Source: Leptodactylus fallax (taxonomy: Eukaryota > Chordata > Amphibia > Anura > Leptodactylidae). Taken from it: a DNA stretch of 64,000 bases. Below, piece by piece: positions 9,933 to 22,502 of the stretch. Position 1 is the stretch's first letter. Every line of letters starts with the position of its first letter. The position numbers were made by a program, and so were the translations under genes. The notes under the pieces were generated by a model, which was not told the DNA's origin, searched no databases, and was given only the letters and a program-made list of their open reading frames with translations. The DNA lies in NCBI GenBank assembly GCA_947044405.1, contig CAMRHE010000647.1:372001-436000 (forward strand), read 5' to 3'.

Positions 9933-11495
9933 CAGTCATGGCCAAAAGTTTTGAGAATGACACAAATATTATATTTTCACATGATCTGCTGCCCTCTGGT
10001 TTTTATGTGTGTTTGTCAGATGTTTTTATCACATACAGAAATATAATTGCATTCATATTATGAGTAACAGAAGCTTATATTGACAGAATGAGTTAATGCA
10101 GCAAGTCAATATTTGCAGTGTTGACCCTTCTTCTTCAGGACCTCTGCAATTCTCCCTGGCATGCTCTCAATCAACTTCTGGACCAAATCCTGACTGATAG
10201 CAGTCCATTCTTGCAGAATCAATGCTTTAATTTTGTCTGAATTTGTTGGTTTTTGTTTGTCCACCCGTCTCTTGATGATTGACCACAAGTTCTCAATGGG
10301 ATTAAGATCTGGGGAGTTTCCAGGCCATGGACCCAAAATCTCTATGTTTTGTTCCCTGAGCCATTTAGTTATCACCTTTGCTTTATGGCAAGGTGCTCCA
10401 TCATGCTGGAAAAGGCATTGTTGAGTGCCTAACTGCTCTTGGACGGTTGGGAGAAGTTGCTCTTGGAGGACATTCTGGTACCATTCTTTATTCATGGCTG
10501 TGTTTTTAGGCAAGACTGTGAGAGAGCCGATTCCCTTGGCTGAGAAGCAACCCCACACATGAATGGTTTCAGGATGCTTTACAGTTGGCATGAGACAAGA
10601 CTGGTGGTAGCGCTCACCTCTTCTTCTCCAAATAAGCTGTTTTCCAGATGTTCCAAACAATCGAAAAGGGGATTCATCAGAGAAAATGACTTTACCCCAG
10701 TCCTCAGCAGTCCACTCCCTGTACCTTTTGAAGAATATCAGTCTGTCCCTGATGTTTTTTCTGGTGAGAAGTGGCTTCTTTGCTGCCCTCCTTGAGACCA
10801 GGCCTTGCTCCAAGAGTCTCCGCCTCACAGTGCGTGCAGATGCACTCACACCTGCCTGCTGCCATTCCTCAGCAAGCTCTGCACTGCTGGTAGCCCGATC
10901 CCGCAGCTGAAACACTTTTAAGAGACGGTCCTGCCTCTTGCTGGTCTTTCTTGGGCGCCCTGGAGCCTTTTTGGCACCAATGGAACCTCTCTCCTTGAAG
11001 TTCTTGATGATGCGATAGATTGTTGACTGAGGTGCAATCTTTCTAGCTGCAATACTCTTCCCAGTTAGGCCATTTTTGTGCAGTGCAATGATGACTGCAT
11101 GTGTTTCTTTAGAGATAACCATGGTTAACAGAAGAGAAACAATGATGGCAAGCACCAGCCTCCTTTTAAAGTGTCCAGTGGTGTCATTCTTACTTAATCA
11201 TGACAGATTGATCTCCAGCCCTGTCCTCATCAACACCCACACCTGTGTTAATGGAGCAATCACTGAAACGATGTTAGGTGGTCCTTTTAAGGCAGGGCTG
11301 CAAGGATGTTGAAATGTGTTTTGGGGGATAAAGTTCATTTTCTAGGCAAATATTGACTTTGCAAGTAATTGCTGTTAAGCTGATCACTCTTTATAACATT
11401 CTGGAGTATATGCAAATTGCCATTAGAAAAACTGAAGCAGTAGACTTTGTAAAAATTAATATTTGTATCATTCTCAAAACTTTTGGCCATGACTG
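9933..11495 (-). mobile_element. Tc1/mariner element with an uninterrupted DD35E transposase
   Basis: Ends are CAGTCATGGCCAAAAGTTTT and its complement, flanked by TA at 9931-9932 and 11496-11497. Roughly the outer 40 bp of each end are near-identical (one difference in GAGAATGA-ACAAATATTA). A second matching block (GCAAGTCAATATTTGC) lies at 10101-10116, with its complement at about 11346-11362, giving long diverged arms of 150-185 bp. The intact frame, TA duplications and near-identical outer ends make this the best preserved DNA transposon here. Confidence 0.95.
10106..11122 (-). CDS. Tc1/mariner transposase, DD35E, apparently full length
   Basis: The frame encodes 338 residues from MVISKETHAVIIALHK. 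A further in-frame ATG 11 codons upstream (11155) would add MLAIIVSLLLT, which is less likely because family members normally start at the helix-turn-helix. Residues about 5-110 hold the two DNA-binding helix-turn-helix units with a GRPRK linker. Catalytic residues are visible: D in VIFSDESPFRLFG, D in LFQHDGAPCHKA and E in [13 protein letters not shown] count 35 residues between the second D and the E, against 34 in the other two Tc1 copies measurable here. The C-terminus KKKGQHCKY is followed by a stop. No internal stop or frameshift is seen. DD35E is the signature reported for the Traveler group; placing it there is an inference. Confidence 0.93.
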   Translation of the reverse strand: MVISKETHAVIIALHKNGLTGKSIAARKIAPQSTIYRIIKNFKERGSIGAKKAPGRPRKTSKRQDRLLKVFQLRDRATSSAELAEEWQQAGVSASARTVRRRLLEQGLVSRRAAKKPLLTRKNIRDRLIFFKRYREWTAEDWGKVIFSDESPFRLFGTSGKQLIWRRRGERYHQSCLMPTVKHPETIHVWGCFSAKGIGSLTVLPKNTAMNKEWYQNVLQEQLLPTVQEQLGTQQCLFQHDGAPCHKAKVITKWLREQNIEILGPWPGNSPDLNPIENLWSIIKRRVDKQKPTNSDKIKALILQEWTAISQDLVQKLIESMPGRIAEVLKKKGQHCKY

Positions 11496-11497
11496 TA

Positions 11498-11995
11498 GTA
11501 CCTGGATTTATGAGCCCTTGTAGGGACACAATTCACCCCCCTCTATCAGATTAACTCCAGATGACTACAACCCCCCTCTCAACCCATCAATCCGATATTT
11601 TCAATTTTATTATCCTACCTTATCTCACTAGCATATCACCTCATGAACTAGTTGTCTTTGTGTAGCGTCTTGCGAGTGTTGTGCTGTGTTCTCAGTCATA
11701 CATATGGAATTGCTTGAAGATGAAATCTTTGTGCTTTGAAACTTGCAAATGTAATATTTTTGGTTAACCAATAAAGGTCATACCTACAACACTTTAGTCT
11801 TTTTGAAACAAAAGCATGAAATATTGTATGATTTTTTTTTTTTTCTGGCTAACACAGTACTACAATATTTTTCCCTGCTTTATAGGAAGAGAGTAAGAAG
11901 TGTAGATTTCACTTTCACTTACTGCTAGTAGCTCCTCCTGTCACCACCGGAGCAGGGAAAGGGTGGGGGTCTGAGGATCTATAATAGTAAAGCTG
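11498..11995. other. unassigned repeat debris
   Basis: No gene is seen. 11755-11790 contains GGTTAACCAATAAAGGTCAT, and about 11843-11865 contains CTGGCTAACACAGTACTAC. The two resemble matching repeat ends, but I cannot classify them. Confidence 0.4.
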
Positions 11996-12323
11996 GTTGT
12001 ACACAACCGTGTGCTAATCGGCTGCCGTGAATAAACGGCACAGGCGGAGCACAGGGAACATACGAATGTCACCCGTGTGCCGCCCGTGCACCGGCCGTGC
12101 TTCCACGGCCCCTTTCATTCAATGAATAGAAGCCACGGAAGCAGGGCCGCAAAATCGGACAGGAATAGGACCTGTTCCATATTTTGCGGCCCGGTCTGTC
12201 GGCCCGCACACGTGACCGTGTCATTCACGGTCATGTGTACCGGCTCATAGAAATGAGTGGGCCAGTGTGCTATCTGGGAAAAACCCAGATAGCACACTGA
12301 CCAGTCATACGGTTGTCTGCAAC
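11996..12323. mobile_element. GC-rich palindromic MITE
   Basis: Ends GTTGTACACAACCGTGTG and CATACGGTTGTCTGCAAC are inverted copies. Inside are CpG-rich inverted segments: GAAGCCACGGAAGCAGGGCC against the CCGTGCTTCCACGGCCCC block, a CCGTGTCATTCACGG core, and an exact hairpin at 12267-12301 (GTGTGCTATCTGGG and its complement). No coding capacity. Target duplication not clear; superfamily not assigned. Confidence 0.65.
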
Positions 12324-13118
12324 GGGGCAAAGTGAAAGTAAAATCATGACCTTATCGTTCTTCTCTATCAGTGGAATAAGCACTTCCATCTGTATTGATG
12401 GAAGCGCTCATTGCAGAACCTGAGTGGGCCTACTCAAGCACTCTGGGCCCCGGCACCTGCCTAGGTTTGCCAGGTGCTGGCGCTGGCCCTGATGGGCTAG
12501 TTAGAGTCCAACGAGCCCTGGCAGCGTCATGCACTATGTTTTAAACCAATTTGGAGCTGGTATTTGGATTATTGGAGTCTTTGGATTATTAGCTAACATT
12601 ATTATATTGCTCTCCCCTTGTTAGTCCAGTCAATATATTAGTATATAATGATTGAGAGCTGGTATTATATAAGTCTTTGGATTATTAGTTAACATCATTA
12701 TATTGCTCTCCCCTTGTTATGGTATTGGGATCGTTTTAAAACCATAGATAAGATCTCTGTGGGATATGTTTTTTCTATTGAAATTTATAGATGAGAAAAC
12801 TGAACAATAAAGAAATTAAATTATTTCACTGCAGTGTGATGCAGAATACCATGAACAAAAAGGAAACCTTATAGTAACAGTCACAAGATTAAAGGGGTCT
12901 TTACTATAAGGATGGTCCCATATGATGTCCCCATACCACTATGTACCACTAGTGCTTTCACTTTTTAGTAAGCAAAATGCAGATTAATTTCAGCTGTATT
13001 CAGTTATTGGCCAAACCGTTTTGCTGTTAGACTGGGTTTACATTGTGCAGTAGCACGTGCTACTATACATTTCTGTTTGTTAACAGCCTTTACATTGAAA
13101 ACCTCTGGTGTACAGGCA
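12324..13118. other. unassigned sequence with a short direct duplication
   Basis: 12551-12625 and 12653-12721 are two copies of a segment with GGAGCTGGTAT, CTTTGGATTATTAG and ATTGCTCTCCCCTTGTTA. The remainder shows no gene or classifiable element. Confidence 0.6.
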
Positions 13119-13120
13119 TA

Positions 13121-13333
13121 CAGTGCTGGCCAAAAGTATTGGCACCCCTGCAATTCTGTCAGATAATACTCAATTTCTTCCAGAAAATGATTGCAATCAC
13201 AAATGCTTTGGTAATAATATCTTCATTTATTTTGCTTGCAATGAAAAAACACAAAAGAGAATGAAAAAAAAGTTAAATCATTGATCATTTTACACAAAAC
13301 TCCAAAAATGGGCCGGACAAAAGTATTGGCACC
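13121..13333. repeat. left IR/DR arm of the 13121-14760 element
   Basis: Outer direct repeat at 13121-13146 and inner direct repeat at 13312-13333. In the family these are transposase-binding sites. Confidence 0.88.
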
Positions 13334-13339
13334 CTCAGC

Positions 13340-14378
<1,039 letters not shown>

Positions 14379-14548
14379 GCTCAATGTGGTACACACAAGG
14401 ACAAAGGACAGAGGTTGAGTCAACTTTAATCCATTTCAACTGGCTGCAAGTGTGATTTAGTTATTGCCACCACCTGTTATGTGCCACAGGTAAGTAACAG
14501 GTGCTGTTAATTACACAAATTAGAGAAGCATCACATGATTTTTCAAAG

Positions 14549-14760
14549 GGTGCCAATACTTTTGTCCACCCCCTTTTTTATGTTTGGTGTGGAATTATAT
14601 CCAATTTGGCTTTTTGACAATTCTTTTTGTGGTTTTCCATTGAAGACAAATTAAATGAAGATATTATTACCAAAGCATTTGTGATTGCAATCATTTTCTG
14701 GAAGAAATTGAGTATTATCTGACAGAATTGCAGGGGTGCCAATACTTTTGGCCAGCACTG
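14549..14760. repeat. right IR/DR arm of the 13121-14760 element
   Basis: Inverted partner of the left arm, with outer (14735-14760) and inner (14549-14568) direct repeats. Confidence 0.88.
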
Positions 14761-14762
14761 TA

Positions 14763-15683
14763 GTAGAAATGTAATAATCATAACTGCAATTAAAAACTGC
14801 ATGAAGTTCTTCAGTAACAAAGTGCCACGTAAACTCAGCCAAAGGAGGCTGTGTTCACACGGTGTGTTTTTGCTGAAAAAAACGCATGTGGTTTTATATA
14901 AAAACCGTGTACATTTTTGAAAAATACAGGCAGTTTTTTAAAAACACATAAGCAGTTTTCATCACTGTGCTGCCAGTAATGAGATAAAGATTAAATGAGT
15001 CAGTGTTTCATAAGCAGAGTGAAAGTGGAAGCACCAGCAGCCTGGGACTCCATACAGCTATATCCACATCCAGGTACATTGTGTGACACTACCCTAACAT
15101 TCTATTAAACTATCCAGGGCTCTATGCCCAACTTATTATTAGTATGCCAAAGCTATCTAAATAAATCCTACTTTTTGCTCCATAATATTGCCATACCTTG
15201 CTAGATTTGCCTTTCAGCAGACATTGCAGTAATAGGAACTGCTTAGAACTAAATATACCTAAATAAACTATCCTCCTTTCTCTCTAATCATATATTCATA
15301 TAACAGAAGTATCTTTCAGGGTCCCAGGAAAGCTGGGTAACATACCAGTTAGTGCCGTAATACGGACTTCTGAAACAAAATCTACCTACATAAACCTCTT
15401 GCTATGTTGTTACACAGCTAGCTAGTTTTGCCTTTCAGGAATATGGGAAAGCAGGGTGATTCCACAAAGTATAAACATATAATCCTTACCTCTCCATGGT
15501 GTAGTTTGTGTCCTGGAGCTGCACTGTTTCCATTTCAGTCAGTGGCAATAGTACTCCATTGCAGCATTATATAAATGGGAGGTAAGCCCCTCCCAAACTT
15601 GCTGTGCTTATAGCCGGTATTCAGCCAATAATGGCCCTACAAGGAGGCAGGAAGCAGTGTCTGCTTTGTGTATGCCTGCAAGA
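14763..15683. other. unassigned intron-like sequence
   Basis: 14848-14960 (GTTCACACGGTGTGTTTTTG onward) resembles the end of the TGTTCACAC MITE group seen at 32283. The rest shows no gene or classifiable element. Confidence 0.4.
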
Positions 15684-15896
15684 TTAAAGGGGTTGTACAG
15701 GACTCGAAAACATGGTTGCTTTCTTCTTCTCAGGAAGTGACATCATGTCCATTGGCCACAAGGCAATGCCACGTTTCCATCCCATTAAAATGAATGAGAC
15801 TGATCTTTAGCATGGTCATGTAACCAATGGACATGATGTCACTTCCTGAGAAGAAGAAAGGCGCCATGTTTTCAAAGTTCTGCAAAACCCCTTTAA
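15684..15896. mobile_element. T2-like MITE, near-complete palindrome
   Basis: Bounded by TTAAAGGGGTTGTACAG and CTGCAAAACCCCTTTAA. The arms carry CTTCTTCTCAGGAAGTGACA and its complement and meet near the centre, so most of the 213 bp could fold on itself. A half copy of the same subfamily lies at 55395-55505. Confidence 0.88.
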
Positions 15897-16476
15897 TGCT
15901 AAACTTCTAAGAGCAACAGTTTAGCAGTTACCGTAATCCTGCAGACATAACTTTTTTTTAGTCTTCAGGGTTTTGTGTCAAGTCAAAATGATCTTCCGTT
16001 ATGTTAGAAATACATGATAAGGTATTTGAACAGGAATTACAACTGATTTTCAGAATTAGGCCTCTGCTCAGTGCCTGAGCAATATTGGATCTTGTGCTAC
16101 AAATTCTGCAAGGGTTCCATGTCACTATGCTGCTGTCTGATTCTTGTTTTTGACCTAGACCTGTTTACTGACTACACTATTGATCCTGATCCTGTTCTGC
16201 TGCTTTACCTCAGATGACCACTGCCCGTCCTCAACTTGTGAATCTGAGGTGCCTGCCCTGATCTTTTGGCTTGTTTATAACCTTGCTTATCTGCTGTCTG
16301 CCACTGACCTTTTTTCCCCGTACTCAACTATCGTTTGCCTGACCCCATGGTGAATTGCAGGGAAGTTTGTCTGGTCTCTTGTCAGTTGCCCTCTCCCCGG
16401 GACTGCTTCAAGAGGTAGTGACCTGGTAGTCTCCCTCGGTGAAGACCAGATCCTCAGACTGGGGTTAAAGAGTGAA
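15897..16476. other. unassigned intron-like sequence
   Basis: No gene or classifiable repeat recognised. Confidence 0.45.
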
Positions 16477-16869
16477 GACTGGGGCAGGGCCGCTTTAACC
16501 ATAGGGCCAATGGTGCACTTGCACCGGGCCCTATGAGAGAGGGTCCCTTTGGGACAGCGCAAGACAGTCCTGCATTTGCTGTCCCAACTTCAGCTCATCA
16601 GCTTCCTCACGCCGACGAGTTGAAGACAGTGATGTATCTAGCGGGGGGCTGGAGGACGGTGGCCAAACTCTGTGGAGCCCACCATCAACACATATACTGT
16701 ATGTGTTGCCATTCTGCAAAGTATAAGGCTAAATACTATACTCGGTAGGGACCTTCTGACGTCATAAGGTCACGTGACATTCTGTAGTCATGGGACTGGG
16801 TAGGCGTGTCTTTGGTTGTAAGAAGGACCTTCCACATGAAGAAAAGTTGTATCCCGTACAGTAGAGGAA

Positions 16870-17215
16870 CATGGAGAGATATGGGGTGCATGGTGTAATG
16901 TGGGGGGATAGATGTGGAGTGCAGGGTGTACTGTGGGGGGGAAATATGTGAGGTGCACAGTATAATGTGAAGGAAGAGATGTAGGGTGCAGGTTGTACTG
17001 TGGGGGGTAGAGATGTGGGGTGCTGGGTGTACTGTGGAGGGAGAGATTTGGAGTGCTGGGTGTACTGTGGGGGGAGAGATGTGGGGTGCTGGGTGTACTG
17101 TCGATGGAGAGGTGTGGGGTACAGGGTGTACTGTGGGGGGAGAGAGGTGGCGTGCAGGGTGTACTGTGGGGGGAGAGATGGGTGCACGGTGTACTGTGGG
17201 GGGGGGAGATGTGGC
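16870..17215. repeat. 33-bp minisatellite (GTGCTGGGTGTACTGTGGGG-type)
   Basis: About ten tandem units of GAGATGTGGGGTGCTGGGTG plus TACTGTGGGGGGA. Overlapping ORFs in several frames on both strands here are repeat artefacts. Confidence 0.95.
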
Positions 17216-17449
17216 GCCTGACTCTGTTGATCCCACCATCAACACATACATGTGTTGCCATTCTGCAAGCCGTCTGCAAACAGGACGGCGCAATGGCGTC
17301 ATGGCATTTTCCTGTGGTGAGACTTCTTGTCTGTGCTCACGCACCTCGCAGAGAAGAGAGATGACGGCAGTGGAGCAGGAAAGGATTGTAGGCAGGTGGG
17401 TAAAGTAGTTTTATTTTTTATGGGCAGTTATTATATATGGCATAAAGAG

Positions 17450-17595
17450 CACATTAGGGGACATTATTACTGTAAGGGGGAGATAATTTATATAAGGGGC
17501 ATAGAGAATTTAAGGGGTTATTGGGAGTATTATTACTATAGGGGAAGATCATTAACATAAGGGGGCTTAAAGAATATAAGGGGCTGCATTATATA
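17450..17595. repeat. degenerate tandem repeat interrupted by an insertion
   Basis: Units resemble AAGGGGGCTTAAAGAATATA. The same words continue at 18215-18440 after the LTR-like insert, showing the insert came later. Confidence 0.75.
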
Positions 17596-17611
17596 AATAT
17601 ATATATATATA

Positions 17612-18127
17612 TGTGACAGCTTGGGGGAATTAAACTCAAAATGGCGGCTTGTCCTGGTCCGGACAGTGGTGGTTCATGGTACTGGGCGCCGGAAAGATAG
17701 CTTTCAGACGGTCCAAGTGTAAAATAAACGTGGCTTTATTCAGCTTAACTGCAACATAACAAAACAACAAAAAACCTATGCCACAGTTAGGGCCTAACTC
17801 ACTCCTTGAGTCCCTAACTAGCCTCTGGGGTCAATAAGAGCTTGACTTAGTCTCTGTAAGTCCTCTCTGGATCCCAGCCCTCTTGGACAGAGCCTCTCTC
17901 TCTGTCCTAGCTGGTCCTGACTATTGCTCAGCTCCAGCAACAGTCCCCTGTGGACCCGAGCACTTCTGGCACAGACCGTCTATCTGTCCAGCTGGGTCCA
18001 CCATTTCCTGCTCCCTGCAGGATACTCCAGCCCCTCTGGAGTTACACGCCCGCCACCCAAAGGCGTGGCTGAGAGCCTTTTCTGGCCTGGCCTGGGTCGC
18101 TCAACAGCGCCCTCTGGCTCACATACT

Positions 18128-18131
<4 letters not shown>
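17612..18131 (+). mobile_element. solo-LTR-like insertion, copy 1
   Basis: Starts TGTGACAGCTTGGGGG, contains AATAAA near 17720 (GTAAAATAAACGTGGCTT), and ends near CTCACATACTTACA, in keeping with TG...CA LTR ends. It is the same sequence as 56423-56847 with about 95 bp more in the middle. Both copies abut TA-dinucleotide runs. No coding region or primer-binding site accompanies either copy. LTR identity is inferred from the ends, length and poly(A) signal. Confidence 0.6.
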
Positions 18132-18190
<59 letters not shown>

Positions 18191-18200
18191 ACACATTAAA
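18131..18200. repeat. (TA)n microsatellite
   Basis: A pure TA run grading into TTTATA, at the right edge of the LTR-like insertion. Confidence 0.97.
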
Positions 18201-18214
18201 TGCGACCCCATTAT

Positions 18215-18440
18215 TACTGGGGGAAATTATTTACATAAGGGGGCTTAAAGAATATAAGGAACATTTTTTATAAAAGGGGTCATTGGGGACATTGTGAATA
18301 TAAAGGGTCATTTGAGGACTTTATGAATATAACTGGGGTCATTAAAATAAGGAGGCATTAGGGGAGCAGTATTTATATCAGGGGGCATAATACTGTATAA
18401 GGGCACAATTGGGCAGTATTAAATTAAGGAGCACTTGTAC
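18215..18440. repeat. continuation of the tandem repeat at 17450
   Basis: Units such as AAGGGGGCTTAAAGAATATA reappear here, becoming more diverged towards 18440. Confidence 0.7.
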
Positions 18441-19226
18441 TTTATGACAGGGCTCTTACAGATCATTTTTATTGATGATAAGTCCTCAGAATACATCATC
18501 AATAAGAGATTAGGGTTATGACACTTGAGACCCCACTGATCAGCTGTTTGAAGGGGCCATGACGATTGTCCAGGCAAGGTGACCACTTCTCTATCTATAT
18601 TGCTCGCTGTACTATAGTGACTGTGTGATGTATAGAAATATATAGGATTAGGCTATAGTTACATTGCATGGCCACTGTGTAACGAATGATACAATGTAAA
18701 CAGAGAAGGGCTCATGGTGCTTGTACAAGTGCTGTGGTCCCCTTAAAACAGCTGATCAGCGGGGGTCCAGGGTTGTCAGAACTTCAGCGATTTTTTTTAT
18801 TGAAAAAGGAGCCAAAGATGTCTGTGTTGCAAACTTTACATAGACAAGTCACAACTGGAAGAAAAAGTAGTCATGGCGGTCCATTCCAGACAGAATGTGA
18901 ATGATTACAGTCCGAGACGTCACCTGTAAGTCGTGAAATGTTTCCTGTGCTGTATTCACCTAAATTGTCTGCAGAGCCCTGTGCAGAGTCTGTAGTTACC
19001 ACTATATGGTCACCGTATATTGATAATATTGGTAGACCAGAGTTGGGAGCTCACTTGGATGTATTTGCCCCCCTTTGCTGAACCCTTAGCTATGGGTTTG
19101 TCTCAGGCTGAAGACCATGATGACGCAGGGGCTGTCCGCTCCCTGAAGATTCTGGGCTAGAACAGCAGGGGAGTGACGAAAGGTAAGTATTGGTGTTTTT
19201 TTTTTTCATTTTTGTTTGGTAATAGA

Positions 19227-19530
19227 GGGACATAATATTGTGGGGGCAGGTGGAGTCGGACATTAAACTGTGGGCAACTGGAGGGGAAAATTATACTGAG
19301 GGGGACATTAAACTGGGGACAATTGGAGGGGGAAATTATATTGAGGGGGACATTAAATTGAGGGCAACATTAAACTGTGGGTGCACTTGGAGGGGGACAT
19401 TATGCTGTGAGGGCAGATGGACAGAGACATTAAACTGTGGGGATAGCTGGAGGGATACATTATATTGTATGTGGCCACTAGGGAGGCATTATACTATGTG
19501 AGGGCCACTAGGGGGGCATTATAATTTGTG
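19227..19530. repeat. degenerate minisatellite (GGGGGACATTAAACTGTGGG-type)
   Basis: Eight to ten units of about 30 bp. The last units (GGCCACTAGGGAGGCATTAT) match the motif of the block at 2184-2950. It lies just inside the right end of the hAT element. Confidence 0.9.
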
Positions 19531-19625
19531 GAAGTCAGGTATTTCTAAGTGTTGGTGTTGGGAGGGGCCCTTATGAAACCTTTGCATTGGGCCCACCAAT
19601 GTGTTAAAACAGCCCTGGACTGGGG

Positions 19626-21540
19626 AGACTTAAATACTACTTAGATAATGCCTTTTGGGAGTGGCCCAACACCAAACCGGTTAGATAGCACAGCAGGTCT
19701 ATGATCCAGAGCATATGACACCTCTACAGAGCACAAACTCTTTTGAAACTGTGGATAATTTGGGTTACTGAAAATCTGACAGCATTATAGGAAATTATTT
19801 AAAGTTCCATTCCCAGCAGTGAGGTTCTAGGAGAAATATATTGATGGCCTTTGGATAGGTGTCTGCTGTAAAGATGTTTGATTTGCGGTGGTCAGAACCC
19901 CTGGGACACCAGTAATAAACAGAATGAATGGGATCACTGGAGCTACACTGCCCCTTCATTGTTTACACAGGCACAGTGGTTGAACTATACACTGAATAAG
20001 AATATTTCACATTCAAAGAATATTAGTTAGAATTTCTCCAAAAGTAAAGAATTGACAACCTAATTTTCCTGTATGTGTAAGAAAAATCATAGTTGCAATC
20101 TGATCGGCCACTATGAGAAACTCATTACAATTTTATAATTTCCTCCACTGGTCTGTTGTTTTTTTCTACCTTTTCTACTAATGATGCCTTAGTGGACTGG
20201 AGAATGTATCTTGTGGCATCTGGAAATCTCTGTTTTACTTCATGAGTATTCTCTGAGCTTTTAGTAGTTTAAAAATTTCAAGGAACAGAAGAGCACAGAT
20301 CCAGTTATCCCTGGGGAACTTTGCTAGTATTGAATCTGACATCACAGTCTAAGGTTTAGGTCAGTTAGAGACTGTTTCCATGGCAACGGTAATTGCATTT
20401 TGGAACAAGCAGCATTTGGGGACACTTGGATTGCTTCTCCTGCCCATGTACCAGACAGTAGAAAAGTCTGCGCAGCAATTTATTGCATTTATTGTGCGTC
20501 CATCTACCAATCCTTTCTACTGTATGCTGTATTTAGATTGTAAGTGCAAAATACCTCTACCAGCTCGTCATAAGGCTACATTATATTTGTATATGGGTTA
20601 CACATAAGATTCATGTGTCATAAATTCTTTTTTATTGCACAGAATTTTCATCTTTAGTATTGAAAATGAAATTGAATAGAATTAAACATAGATTCTACTA
20701 AGCAATACCTTATAAGATATTCAGTTCCAGTTTCTAAATGGTATGCCTTTCATTTCTACATGTCTGATTCATCCATCACAGTAGATGTTTCATGATTATT
20801 TTTTGTAACTATTACAGAAATTTTATGATGTAGGAAAAATGTTGTTGTGCCAGTCAGCAGAATAGACTGTTATATTTACAAAGAGTTACAGAAACAGTAT
20901 TGTTCCCCGTTTTCAGTTCAACACATTTATTTTGTACACGGAAGGCCCAGGATATATAGACTTACACTATACAGTGCTTGCTGTAAGACCGGCCATACTC
21001 TTGACTGTCTGATTGATGATGGGATTGTTCATATGGATGATCCCGCCATCAACATTATCAACTAAGCTGTTTGATCAGAGGGCTAAAAGAAAAGTGAATC
21101 TGCATCAGTTAACTAATGGGCAGCCAACAGTATCTGATCATGCCAAAGACTGGTATTTATGACTGCAACTACATGTCCCAATCCCAGCCAACAAAAATCT
21201 AATGTGTATGGCCAGCTTTAGAAGGGCAGCTATCTGGAATTACTGTATGCAGTGAAGTCCTCTTTTTTCTGGAGATTTCAGTAGGAATAGATAATTATCT
21301 TAGGGTCCTGCCAAGAAAGTGCTATTTTATATTCCTATTCATGACCAGGGAAATTAAGAAAGGAGGGGTGGTTTATATAATTTTCCCTATCCAATCATTA
21401 TTTTGTAGCATTTAATCCATAACAAGAATGTTAAGCAGTTTTCATTGTTTCTAATCAGGACGAATGAATTGCAGTTCATGACGTAATTTAAGGTTCATCA
21501 TGATGTCTGCATACCCCATGTGACTGGTGAGGACCATTCA
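19626..21540. other. unassigned intron-like sequence
   Basis: No exon, RNA gene or intact element recognised. 20980-21240 contains GATGATGGGATTG...ATGGATGATCCCGCCATCA, a weak inverted pair that may be a diverged MITE. Confidence 0.45.
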
Positions 21541-21589
21541 CAGGTCTTAGCAGTCCCTCAGGGTTGCTTACATCATTCATTACCCCGGA

Positions 21590-21735
21590 AGAGGCCCAAA
21601 GAGGACAAGACCTGCACCAGATGCAACAACAGAGCCCAGGAGAGGTGAGTATAACTGTTTGCTATGTTTACTCTACTCCCTTGGGCTTCAGTTTATTATA
21701 ATCTGGAGTTTGAAGAGACCCCAGAGTATAATAAT
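21590..21735. repeat. composite-repeat module with GGGGTCT/AGACCCC hairpin (copy 1)
   Basis: Contains GGAGAGGTGAGTATAACTGT and a diverged hairpin at 21697-21730 (ATAATCTGGAGTTTG...AGACCCCAGAGTATA). The same module occurs near 36500-36800, 47330-47650 and 58670-58960. Confidence 0.65.
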
Positions 21736-21856
21736 AACAGTTTCAACTGAAGAAGTTCATGTGAACCTTGTGAATATTTGTGACATGAATCTTGTGAGGT
21801 TCGCCCAACAGCAGCCAAAACTATTCACTTTGTTACTATGCATATAACAGTAATTA

Positions 21857-22502
21857 TTAAAGGGGTATTCCAGCACTTTAATATTGACAACCTATGCTTT
21901 GCAGAAGCTCCAGTGCTGTGGAACAAGCACTTCTCCGTACACTGTGTATTGGCCAGGAAAAGTACTGCAAGCTCAGTACAGAGCTGTGCTGGTTCTGGTG
22001 CATTGTGGCTGTTTTGAACAGCTCATTGGTGGGGTTGACCTACTATACCTAAGGTACTCAGTCTCGTGGCTCGCATTGAAGAGCAAATCCTACAGCAAAT
22101 TGAAGAAAAATGAAAGGAAGATCAATATTTATAAAAAAAAAAAACCAAAAAAAACAAACAACTTCTTTTGTTTAAAAAAAGTAAACACATTTTATAATTC
22201 ACATGAGGAAAAAATTTCACAGAATTTGTACATAAGAAAACAGTATATTGATTTGAGGAGGGTGAGACAAAAGTAACAATATAAGTGAGGGAAAGGACCA
22301 GAGAATGGAGTGTACCGTAGAGACATTTGGTTGTAGTTCAGGTTAGTGCTACAGGACAATAATTTTTCTATAACATGATTAGAAAATTTATTTCACCAAC
22401 AAAGTATCAGTTTGTAATGGTTAAACATTCCAGAATTGTGATAGAAATTTGGTGCAACTCAGAAACGAAGATCAATATTAAAGCCCTGCAATACCCCTTT
22501 AA
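21857..22502. mobile_element. T2-like MITE
   Basis: Ends TTAAAGGGGTATTCCAG and CTGCAATACCCCTTTAA are inverted copies including TTAA, and the adjacent bases (TAATTA / TTATTG) are also partly symmetric. The interior has A-rich runs (22120-22180) and no recognisable protein. Confidence 0.8.

Larger units (their letters stand above)
16485..19617. mobile_element. hAT element with 8-bp target duplication, carrying minisatellites and nested insertions
   Basis: The left end CAGGGCCGCTTTAACCATAG and the right end, whose complement is CAGGGCTGTTTTAACACATT, are inverted repeats. Both sides are flanked by the identical octamer GACTGGGG (16477-16484 and 19618-19625), the hAT signature. The interior has no transposase. 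It contains three different tandem-repeat blocks, a duplicated segment (about 16677-16718 and 17230-17268, CCACCATCAACACATA) flanking one of them, and a solo-LTR-like insertion with a TA tract. Confidence 0.9.

Noticed and set aside
16736..17408. Several ORFs up to 202 codons on both strands
   Set aside because: The 33-bp minisatellite is a multiple of three and keeps frames open; the repetitive products are artefacts.
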